Assembly: GCA_937967795.1 (NCBI GenBank)
Contig: CALBSK010000023.1
Span: 1-21,272, forward strand
DNA: 21,272 nucleotides
From: an uncultured Alphaproteobacteria bacterium
GTDB lineage: Bacteria > Pseudomonadota > Alphaproteobacteria > UBA9655
Direction: 5' to 3'
Under the pieces are notes generated by a model. That model searched no databases. It had not been told where the DNA came from and worked only from the letters and a program-made list of their open reading frames with translations. This document shows positions 14,843-21,272 of the stretch, one piece after another. Position numbers and translations under genes: made by a program. The first letter of the stretch is position 1. Each line of letters opens with the position of its first letter.

Positions 14843-15458
14843 GAGCAACTTTATGGATTGACTGTTCAAATAAAATAGGAGGGGATTCCTTTGTGAAGGG
14901 GTTTACACACGTTAATGTATAACGTCCAATTATATTTCCTTTAAGAAATCTACGCACAAGCTGCGCACCTTCCTCTGTTATGACGATGCAGTCTTTACCT
15001 AAAGCATACTTTAAATTTTCAGAGAAAATCCCGCCAACGTAATCTCCTACACAGTAGAGTGGTTCCATCCCGTTGTCTAAGACACAGCTTACAATACTAT
15101 CAGGAGAGAGCTTTTGAAAAAAAGCTGCTTCCTTCATAACCTTTAATTCAGGAGATAAAGAAGAGAGAATAGCCTCACTTTCTTTTCTGTCGGCCACGTG
15201 TACTTCTTCTTTTAGAGGTGAAGCGCCTTCCCCTTTAAGAAGCCATGTAGCAGTGCAGGAATATCCTTCTTGCCTGACACCGCTTGCAATTCTTTCAGCT
15301 GTCTTCTCATTTAAAAGCCGGTCTCCTTTTTCGATAGCATATAAATGAGAAAAGGAAATTTTATATTTTTTCCCAAAAGCAGGTAGTTTCATACCACATA
15401 AAGTAATCACTATTCTTACTCTTTTACCACTCTCTTTGTTTATGTCATTTTCAGTCAT
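14811..15458 (-). CDS. CI/LexA-like repressor, HTH plus S24-type domain lacking catalytic residues
   Basis: This 215-aa repressor-like protein has an N-terminal XRE-type helix-turn-helix (about 10-65; FGKKYKISFSHLYAIEKGDRLLNEKTAERIA) and a C-terminal S24 peptidase-like domain (about 115-205; SPDSIVSCVLDNGMEPLYCVGDYVGGIF). In cleavable relatives the motif reads SM.P and a Lys lies in the VKR strand. Here the Ser position is Gly130 and the Lys position appears to be Arg169, so RecA-stimulated self-cleavage is unlikely. It is transcribed away from the DnaA-N-like and NB-ARC genes, and the shared intergenic region is the expected operator site. It may hold those genes silent until another signal arrives. 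Confidence 0.82.
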   Translation of the reverse strand: MTENDINKESGKRVRIVITLCGMKLPAFGKKYKISFSHLYAIEKGDRLLNEKTAERIASGVRQEGYSCTATWLLKGEGASPLKEEVHVADRKESEAILSSLSPELKVMKEAAFFQKLSPDSIVSCVLDNGMEPLYCVGDYVGGIFSENLKYALGKDCIVITEEGAQLVRRFLKGNIIGRYTLTCVNPFTKESPPILFEQSIHKVAPIVWHRRRNY

Positions 15459-15590
15459 TTATAATCTTATTACATCTTTATTTAAGATAAGGGGTCATTT
15501 AAAAATATCGAGGCTTTGTTGTAAGGTTGTATTTTTTTCTGCCTAATAATAAAGAGATAAGCAAATTATGTCCACTATGAGTTAAGATAA

Positions 15591-15610
15591 TAACCAATGA
15601 TTATCGGTTA
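15591..15610. promoter_or_regulatory. Inverted repeat TAACC-N10-GGTTA, candidate repressor operator
   Basis: The 20-bp site has perfect 5-bp arms within an AT-rich stretch between the divergent repressor and rightward genes. It is the natural candidate for binding by the repressor at 14811-15458. Binding is inferred. Confidence 0.35.
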
Positions 15611-15719
15611 ATAAAAATATATTGCTTTTTCTAAAATAGAAATATATTCTCTTTGCAAGCCTCTCTTTAACTGGCCTATGGAAGGCATTTTAAAAGGTTC
15701 TCATTTAAGTATGAGAAAA

Positions 15720-15755
15720 AGCAGAGTGTTTTCTTCTCCCCAGAAACACTCTGCT
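15720..15755 (-). terminator. 12-bp perfect hairpin followed by T run in leftward sense
   Basis: AGCAGAGTGTTT pairs perfectly with AAACACTCTGCT across a 12-nt loop. Read leftward, the stem is followed at once by TTTTT, the form of a rho-independent terminator; read rightward, the T run comes only after seven more bases. A leftward terminator here implies a short leftward transcript starting before 15926, perhaps an antisense or small RNA, or insulation of the repressor gene. Confidence 0.5.
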
Positions 15756-15926
15756 GCTGAACTTTTTAAAAAATGTGTGAAGGCTGTCGAGTGAGAGTGG
15801 TTGATTTGCTCGGGGCAAGCCAATGCTTTATATTTCTTTGCTTCTCCTTCAGTGCGGCACAGATTTAAAGGTTGTTGCTTATTATCCTAGAAACAAATTT
15901 TGAAAGGATCTTAAGGAGGGGTTTCA

Positions 15927-16376
15927 ATGAAAAGAGGAAGAACTTATTTAACTCCTCAAGTTTGGTCTTCTGATGAAGTCCCTCTCTCCTTTTCGGGAGA
16001 AACCTTCATGACTAAGAAGCTTTCAAATGGTCAAGTTACACCTTTTTCTGATCCTTTGGTTAACTCTCATCAACGTTTTTCTATGGAAAACTTTCCCTCT
16101 CAAGCACGAAATTTTCTTAGCTATATTAAAGATCCTTTATGGGAAAGAGTTTGTTGTGAAGTTAGCCATATAATGGGGGATTTTGCAATTTTAGAAATCT
16201 GGCAATGTCGTGTGGGGGCGTTATCATCTTCCAATAAAACCTTAGATCTTTATTGCCAGACAGAAGAATCTGGTCGCTTCGTAAAACAATATAAATTTAT
16301 TATATTAGGAGTACTTCAGAAATATTTTTATACCCTTACAGAATTGCACATAAAAATTACCTCGAAAAAAGACTAA
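15927..16376 (+). CDS. Small protein with C-terminal DnaA N-terminal-like domain
   Basis: The 149-aa protein has a polar N-terminal region (1-65) without a recognised motif. Residues about 66-145 match the DnaA_N pattern: LWERVCCEVSHIMGDFAILEIWQCRV, LDLYCQTEESGRFVKQYKFIILGVLQKYF, ELHIKI. In DnaA this domain contacts DnaB and regulators such as HU/DiaA; here no ATPase or DNA-binding part is attached. It might compete for host DnaA partners or recruit helicase. AAGGAGGGG precedes the ATG. The NB-ARC gene follows in the same direction after about 130 bp. Confidence 0.65.
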   Translation: MKRGRTYLTPQVWSSDEVPLSFSGETFMTKKLSNGQVTPFSDPLVNSHQRFSMENFPSQARNFLSYIKDPLWERVCCEVSHIMGDFAILEIWQCRVGALSSSNKTLDLYCQTEESGRFVKQYKFIILGVLQKYFYTLTELHIKITSKKD

Positions 16377-16505
16377 TGAAGGAAATATGACTTGTTTTTA
16401 TGAAACTCCATAGGCTTACCACCCAGAATACCTTTTATTTCAAGTACTTGGCCTTCAAGATTGAAAAAATAAGCTCTTCTTTCCAGAAGGGAGGCATAAT
16501 AATAA

Positions 16506-19500
16506 ATGAAGGGTCCTTCAACTACAGCTTATCTCTCTCTGAGAGACATTAACGGAATAAGATTTACTCCCCGAGAGGTGGATATAATAGCCTTCATCCT
16601 TGGCGGACGGACCACGAAAAAAATTGCCTCTTTTTTATCGACTGCGCCTAAAACCGTGGACAATCATATACAAAACATCATGACAAAAATAGAGTGTCAT
16701 TCAAGAGAAGGTATTATTGAATTTATAGAAAAATCAGAAAAATTTTTACTTATACGCAAACATTATTTAAACTTATTAATTACCTATTCCTTTGAAAAGA
16801 CTTTAACAAAATTGGCAACAACACTTGCAGAAGAAACCCTACTCTGCTTAGTTGTAGCATGCAGAAAGGATGAAATCCAACAATGGGTTATTGAGTTATT
16901 TGTAAAGTATTTGCAACTTGTAGGAATCAAAGTTTCTATCAAATCTATAAACCAATATGCAGCAGCTTTAAGAAACAAAAGCCTTCGATCCACTCATACA
17001 TTTTTTATGGTCTCTCATGAAAAATTAATGTATTTCCTAACAGAAGAAGAACAGCAAAAAGATGAGGAAGTATCGATAATACTTAGGGTATGCAGCCGTA
17101 TGAGACAACACTCATACTTAAATTCTTATGCTTTCCTCCTATTAAATAGGGAGCCATCTCAACAAGTTCCTCTCCTCATCTCTCGTGCTGGCTACGTAGA
17201 TTTACGTGAGCAAGAAAATTATTATTTTTCGGTTTTAGATCTCTTGAAAAGGATATCACCTTCCTCAAATTTTGATACAATAGTTTCTGGGTTTGTAAGA
17301 GAATGGTCGCTTATCTATGATTCCCCCGATAAAACAATTAACCAGATAAGCTCAAAGGCCCTGAAGGAGATGCAACCCCATAGCTTTTACCAAATAGCCA
17401 TTCGTTTCTTGCAGCGTTTTTGGCGAAAAGAAAAAACCAGGGGAAATCTGGCTTTTTGTGTTTTCTTTGGGTGTGGTTTAACGGTTTTTTTATTGGTTTT
17501 AATAGAGAGAGTTAATTATACAGCAGCTAATAAAATTATGACGCACCTTACCCGTTCTGATCTTATCATTCCCGCAGACTCTAGCCTCCTAACTCGCCCA
17601 GTGCTGCTCTCGCAAATAGAAGAGAGTTTTAAAGGAACACATCCTCTTAAAACAGTTGCCTTAGTTGGAATTGCAGGAGCTGGAAAAACAACCCTAGCCC
17701 GGCAATATGCTCGCCTGCAAAAATCACCCGTTATTTGGGAAATCAATGCTGAGACAAAAGAAGCGCTTGTTGATTCTTTTGAAAACCTTGCCCAAGCTCT
17801 TTCCACAACAGCCGAACATCAAAGAATGCTCAGAGAATTACAAGAGATTAAAGATTCGAAAAAAAGAGAGAAAAGAATTCTTCAGTTTGTAAAAGAGCGT
17901 TTAACCTTACATAAGGATTGGATCCTCATTTACGATAACGTTGAAACGTTTTTAGATTTCCAAAACCAGCTTCCTCAAGATAACGGAACTTGGGGGCAAG
18001 GCAAAGTTATCGTGACAACGCGAGATAGCAATATTCAAAATATGGGAACGATTGCCGAGGTCATACAGATCAAAGAATTAGACTCAGATGAAAAACTCAC
18101 CCTTTTTATGAAGATTTTGAATCATGGTGTAAACCATTCGTGGACACCCGTCCAAAGGGAAGAAGCGAACACTTTTTTAAAAGCCATTCCTCCCTATCCT
18201 CTCGACATCTGTATTGCCGCTTATTACATCAAAAGCACCCACGTATCTTATGAAAGGTACCTAAAAAGACTCACTGAATACAGAAAAGATTTTATAGATG
18301 TACAAGAGAACATTTTAAAAAGTGCGAATAATTATCCAAAAGTTCGCTATAGTATCATTACCTTATCCTTAAATCAGCTGATGGAGCTGCATAAGGATTT
18401 TGCTTACCTTTTGCTTTTCATCAGCTTTGTTGATTCTCAAAATATTCCTCGAGATTTACTAGAAACGCGCATGGATGATGTGACCGTGGATAACTTTATT
18501 TTTAATTTAAAAAAATACTCTCTTATCACCAGTCATTCATCGACGGCTTATCCCTGGAGAGCCACTTTTTCTATTCATCGGAGCACTCAAGAAATCAGCT
18601 TAGCCCATCTCAGGGAAAGATTAAATTTAAAATCCAATGACCAACTCGTTCAACGTGTTGCTCAGAACTTAAAAAGTTACGTAAATCAGCTTATGGAGAA
18701 AGAAGACCTGTCTCAATTAAGACTCCTTACAAACCACTGTGAGATGTTCCTCAGTCATCCTCAATTGTTAACAGAAGAGTTGAAAGGCTCTCTCTTTTGT
18801 GATCTGGGAGGGATGCACCTATCTTTAGGAAATTACGCAAAAGCCAAAAAATTTCTTAAAGACGCTTTGCTAAAACTTAATGAGGCTAGCGATAATCGTA
18901 AGAGCCAAAATTACGAGAAGAAAGCTCGAGTTTTAGCATATTTAGGGAATGTTTATGGTGACTTGGGAAGTTATGAAAAAGCCAAGGACTTTCTTGAACA
19001 GAGTCTCCTTATTTACAAAGAGAACTTGCCTACAAGTCATGGAGGAGCCGCATGGGCATTAACATATTTAGGAAACGTTTGCAGAGACTTAGGAGATCCT
19101 GAAAAGGCTAAAGACCTCCTTGAGCAGAGCCTTCATCTTTACACAACATATCTCCCTGAAGACCATGCAGGAAATGCGCGCGCGTCTGCTTATTTAGGTA
19201 TTGTATCTATCATTCTTGGAGATTATGAGAAAGCCAAAAACCTACTTGAACAAAGCCTTTACATTTATAAGACGCACCTTTCCAAAAATCATGTGGGGAT
19301 AGCTTGGGTTTCAGCTCATTTAGGCAACGCCTATGGGGAGTTAGGAAACTATGAGAAAGCAAGAAATCTCCTTGAGCGAAGCATTGTCCTTTACAAGGAA
19401 CATTTCCCCGAAGACCATATTAAGGTGGGGTGGGCCTTATCCTACTTGGGAGATGTCTATAGAGTGACAGGAGAATATGAAAAAGCGAAGAAAGCCCTTG

Positions 19501-19886
19501 AACAAAGCATGGTCATTTATAAAAAACACCTCCCCGAAAATCATATTGTGATTGCAGGAATTTTAGTCTACTTGAGCGATGTTCACAAAGACTTGAGTGA
19601 ATATGAAAAAGCAAAAGAACTCCTACAACAAAGCCTTAGCATTTACCAAAAACATTTTCCTGCAAATCACCCCGAAACGGCTTGGGCTTTAGCCCATTTA
19701 GGTGACATCTACCGAATTAAGGGTAATTTTAAGAAAGCCGAATCTTTATTGGGAAAAAGCCTCGCAATCTATCGACAACACTTTTCCGAAGATCATAATG
19801 AAATCGTTTGGACCTTAGAACGTTTGAGGTACACCCATGATAAGATTAGTGATTACAAAAAGGATCTAGCTGCAATCAAGCCGTAA
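16506..19886 (+). CDS. STAND-type protein: LuxR HTH, membrane segment, NB-ARC ATPase, TPR array
   Basis: This is a very large (1126 aa) signal-transduction ATPase. A LuxR/FixJ-type HTH sits at about 18-75 (FTPREVDIIAFILGGRTTKKIASFLSTAPKTVDNHIQNIMTKI), then an unrecognised region (80-310) and one hydrophobic segment (about 314-333). The NB-ARC module has P-loop GIAGAGKT (388-395), Walker B ILIYDN (473-478), KVIVTTRD (500-507), PPYPLDI and an MHD-like FSIHRS (688-693). About eight 42-residue TPRs follow (762-1110; LGNVYGDLGSYEKAKDFLEQSLLIY type). TPR arrays usually sense ligand and NB-ARC drives oligomerisation. AGGGAGG lies 11 nt upstream. The N-terminal HTH is the reverse of MalT/LAL order. 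Function is unknown; transcription control and defence are both possible. Confidence 0.85.
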   Translation: MKGPSTTAYLSLRDINGIRFTPREVDIIAFILGGRTTKKIASFLSTAPKTVDNHIQNIMTKIECHSREGIIEFIEKSEKFLLIRKHYLNLLITYSFEKTLTKLATTLAEETLLCLVVACRKDEIQQWVIELFVKYLQLVGIKVSIKSINQYAAALRNKSLRSTHTFFMVSHEKLMYFLTEEEQQKDEEVSIILRVCSRMRQHSYLNSYAFLLLNREPSQQVPLLISRAGYVDLREQENYYFSVLDLLKRISPSSNFDTIVSGFVREWSLIYDSPDKTINQISSKALKEMQPHSFYQIAIRFLQRFWRKEKTRGNLAFCVFFGCGLTVFLLVLIERVNYTAANKIMTHLTRSDLIIPADSSLLTRPVLLSQIEESFKGTHPLKTVALVGIAGAGKTTLARQYARLQKSPVIWEINAETKEALVDSFENLAQALSTTAEHQRMLRELQEIKDSKKREKRILQFVKERLTLHKDWILIYDNVETFLDFQNQLPQDNGTWGQGKVIVTTRDSNIQNMGTIAEVIQIKELDSDEKLTLFMKILNHGVNHSWTPVQREEANTFLKAIPPYPLDICIAAYYIKSTHVSYERYLKRLTEYRKDFIDVQENILKSANNYPKVRYSIITLSLNQLMELHKDFAYLLLFISFVDSQNIPRDLLETRMDDVTVDNFIFNLKKYSLITSHSSTAYPWRATFSIHRSTQEISLAHLRERLNLKSNDQLVQRVAQNLKSYVNQLMEKEDLSQLRLLTNHCEMFLSHPQLLTEELKGSLFCDLGGMHLSLGNYAKAKKFLKDALLKLNEASDNRKSQNYEKKARVLAYLGNVYGDLGSYEKAKDFLEQSLLIYKENLPTSHGGAAWALTYLGNVCRDLGDPEKAKDLLEQSLHLYTTYLPEDHAGNARASAYLGIVSIILGDYEKAKNLLEQSLYIYKTHLSKNHVGIAWVSAHLGNAYGELGNYEKARNLLERSIVLYKEHFPEDHIKVGWALSYLGDVYRVTGEYEKAKKALEQSMVIYKKHLPENHIVIAGILVYLSDVHKDLSEYEKAKELLQQSLSIYQKHFPANHPETAWALAHLGDIYRIKGNFKKAESLLGKSLAIYRQHFSEDHNEIVWTLERLRYTHDKISDYKKDLAAIKP

Positions 19887-20060
19887 GGTATAAATGTACA
19901 TAAGGACAGAGACCTTAGAAATTTTAGGGTGTAAAAACTTAAAAGGTAGAGGTTTTTAGAAAGGGAACTCAGTATGTACCACTTTTGCAATTTTGCTCCC
20001 CATGTGCTCCCCCAGCATTTTCCTCCTTGACTGTCTCCATTAAAAACTCCAATCTTTCTC
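19887..20060. other. Non-coding spacer before tRNA-Thr
   Basis: No gene is supported. Just 3' of the tRNA (leftward), the stretch 19970-20035 has higher GC than the flanking spacer and the words GGGGGAGCACATGGGGAGCA in the leftward strand. This could be a remnant of coding or attachment sequence at an integration junction. No second copy of the tRNA 3' end is visible. Confidence 0.3.
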
Positions 20061-20136
20061 TGGTGCCGGATGAGGGAATCGAACCCCCGACCTACTGATT
20101 ACAAATCAGTTGCTCTACCAGCTGAGCTAATCCGGC
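20061..20136 (-). tRNA. tRNA-Thr (anticodon UGU), CCA encoded
   Basis: A complete cloverleaf on the minus strand: acceptor GCCGGAT, D arm GCTCAGCTGGTAGAGC, anticodon stem ACTGA with loop TTTGTAA (anticodon TGT), T arm with GGTTCGATTCC, discriminator A and an encoded CCA (20063-20061). Length is 76 nt. Being next to accessory genes, it could be the integration site of a mobile element, but no integrase lies in the window. Confidence 0.97.
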
Positions 20137-20208
20137 CTTATCTAAGGCTTATAACGCATATGGTTTTGAAGGCCAAGCCAAAAAGGAGGAAATTTTTCAA
20201 GCCCAAAT

Positions 20209-20913
20209 CTATGAAATTTCTGCTCTTTTTGCGTGGTTCCCTGGTCTGAAGTATTCTCCCTTTTTAATGTATGTATTCAACAACGCATATCTAAAGAAAT
20301 TTGATTTATTCACACACGAGCCATGAACAACTTCAGAATGAAGAAAAACTATAGCCCCTTTAGGAATTTCAGGGAAAATCTTTTGGGAACCTTCCGGAAC
20401 GATCGTTTCTTGATCATTGGCATTTGGATCTTGACCTTCTCGAACAATTTTCTCAAGTTTTTTCACAGGGAGCTTGCCACATTTATGAGATCCAGGATAA
20501 AAATACAGTCCCCCATTATGTTCTCCCACATCTGTTAAAGCTGTCCACGCAGAAACAAAATAATTGGGATTTGCTTCTACATAAAAATTATCTTGGTGAG
20601 CCGCAAATCCAGAAGTTGTTGGCTTGGAAAAGAAGAATTCGCTTTGAATTCCAACACCTTGTCCTCCAATGAGTAGGCTTATAATTTTAACAAGTTCATC
20701 ATTTTTTATAAAATCTGCAAATAAGGGAGACTGTCTGTGCGGCATCATAAGTGGTCTAAATTCTTCATCTTTTTGTCCATGGATTTTATGGGCCTCTTTT
20801 ATTATAGAATCAACCATCTCATCAGAGATAAAATTGTACTCAATATGATAACCTATTTTTTCATATATCTTTAAGGCTTCGCTTTCATCATTTTTGAATT
20901 GAGGATGTACCAT
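20209..20913 (-). CDS. Phytanoyl-CoA dioxygenase (PhyH) family protein
   Basis: This is predicted to be a non-haem Fe(II)/2-oxoglutarate-dependent oxygenase of 234 aa. The metal ligands His106 and Asp108 lie in FAAHQDNFYVEANPNYFVSAWTALTD. The distal His197 is in FLHSEVVHGSC, and Arg208, expected to bind 2-oxoglutarate, follows in NFFRYALLNTY. The GGLYFYPGSHK segment is also typical. AAGGAAAT precedes the ATG. The family hydroxylates lipids, antibiotics or other small molecules; the substrate here is unknown. It reads leftward toward tRNA-Thr and may belong to the chromosome flank rather than the element. Confidence 0.88.
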   Translation of the reverse strand: MVHPQFKNDESEALKIYEKIGYHIEYNFISDEMVDSIIKEAHKIHGQKDEEFRPLMMPHRQSPLFADFIKNDELVKIISLLIGGQGVGIQSEFFFSKPTTSGFAAHQDNFYVEANPNYFVSAWTALTDVGEHNGGLYFYPGSHKCGKLPVKKLEKIVREGQDPNANDQETIVPEGSQKIFPEIPKGAIVFLHSEVVHGSCVNKSNFFRYALLNTYIKKGEYFRPGNHAKRAEIS

Positions 20914-20992
20914 TTATTTCCTTTCTGCAGGCAAGTGTTACTTCAGCATAAAGCTAGAAGAAATTAAACACTTTATTAAAGCGCCAATAGTC

Positions 20993-21272
20993 TTATCTTT
21001 TTTCTCGTATTCTTGTCAAGGTAAGGGATGAGGTGTACGGGTGAACGACTCTCGCTTCTAGCTGAACTCGTTCAGCTCTTTCTAACGTCTTCTTCCCTTC
21101 AGCTTTAAGCTGATCAAGGGTTTTATCTGGCCCCTGGTTCTTGTCCTGCCCCCTTATATTAGATCCAGAAACAGCTTCGTAGAGGGAGATGAGGTTTTCT
21201 CTGCGATGAAGATGTGGGATCAATGATAAGGAGAGTATGAAACGGCAGCAAAAAAAGGGTATAATACAGAAG
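20993..21272 (-). CDS. Hypothetical small secreted or membrane-anchored protein, possibly partial
   Basis: The leftward frame is open from the window edge to 20993. Upstream of a possible TTG start at 21223 it encodes a hydrophobic stretch (IIPFFCCRFILSLSLIP) that could be a signal peptide, so the true start may lie beyond the window. The remainder is hydrophilic and charged (QDKNQGPDKTLDQLKAEGKKTLERAERVQLEARVV). No family is recognised. It may be co-directional with the dioxygenase gene 80 bp downstream. Confidence 0.35.
   Translation of the reverse strand, partial: FCIIPFFCCRFILSLSLIPHLHRRENLISLYEAVSGSNIRGQDKNQGPDKTLDQLKAEGKKTLERAERVQLEARVVHPYTSSLTLTRIREKR

Larger units (their letters stand above)
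15459..15926. other. 468-bp divergent control region
   Basis: This lies between the repressor (leftward) and the DnaA-N-like gene (rightward). No gene is supported. It is AT-rich and contains an operator-like inverted repeat (15591-15610), a strong hairpin (15720-15755) and several AAGATAA words (15484, 15584) near the repressor end. The ribosome site AAGGAGGGG lies at its right end. Confidence 0.5.

Noticed and set aside
14842..15000. Missing HTH of the LuxR-like protein in another frame
   Set aside because: Reading on from the stop in the rightward strand gives no LuxR HTH pattern. This DNA codes for the end of the repressor on the other strand.

Overview
The window carries part of a mobile element from what looks like an intracellular-type alphaproteobacterium, probably related to Holosporales or Rickettsiales. 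This is inferred from moderate to low GC, an F-type conjugation module, a ProP-like MFS carrier, AlpA/excisionase-like small proteins and a very large NB-ARC/TPR protein. The taxon is not proven by the sequence.

Positions 1-10513, all on the minus strand, form one compact leftward operon. In transcription order it holds an unrecognised 218-aa protein, a winged-helix replication initiator, a single-strand DNA-binding protein, and then the F-type type IV secretion genes traA, traL, traE, traK, traB, traV, traC, trhF (S26 signal peptidase), traW and the first part of traU, which runs off the left edge. The order traC-trhF-traW-traU is that of SXT/R27-like F-type systems. Most junctions are translationally coupled (ATGA or short overlaps), so replication and mating-pair-formation proteins are probably made from one message. 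The initiator gene holds 21-bp iteron-like repeats beside an AT-rich stretch, as in lambda gene O, so the replication origin may lie inside the gene.

Positions 10514-11770 are a control region with two paralogous AlpA-like helix-turn-helix genes, an operator-like inverted repeat, 20-bp direct repeats and an AT palindrome.

Positions 11771-16376 are accessory cargo: a cupin, a SAM methyltransferase, an MHS-family MFS transporter, a stand-alone autoinducer-binding (LuxR/TraR-type) domain with no DNA-binding domain, a CI/LexA-like repressor that appears unable to self-cleave, and a small protein ending in a DnaA N-terminal-like domain. At 16506-19886 follows a 1126-aa protein with a LuxR-type HTH, a central region, one hydrophobic segment, an NB-ARC ATPase and about eight TPRs (a STAND-type architecture). 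An AHL-binding domain without an HTH therefore lies about 1.7 kb from a LuxR HTH without an AHL domain, on either side of a repressor. This is the most suggestive candidate for an undescribed signalling or defence system here.

The right edge holds tRNA-Thr(UGU), a phytanoyl-CoA dioxygenase-family gene and a partial small ORF. The tRNA could mark the chromosome boundary of the element, but no integrase or second att copy is visible.
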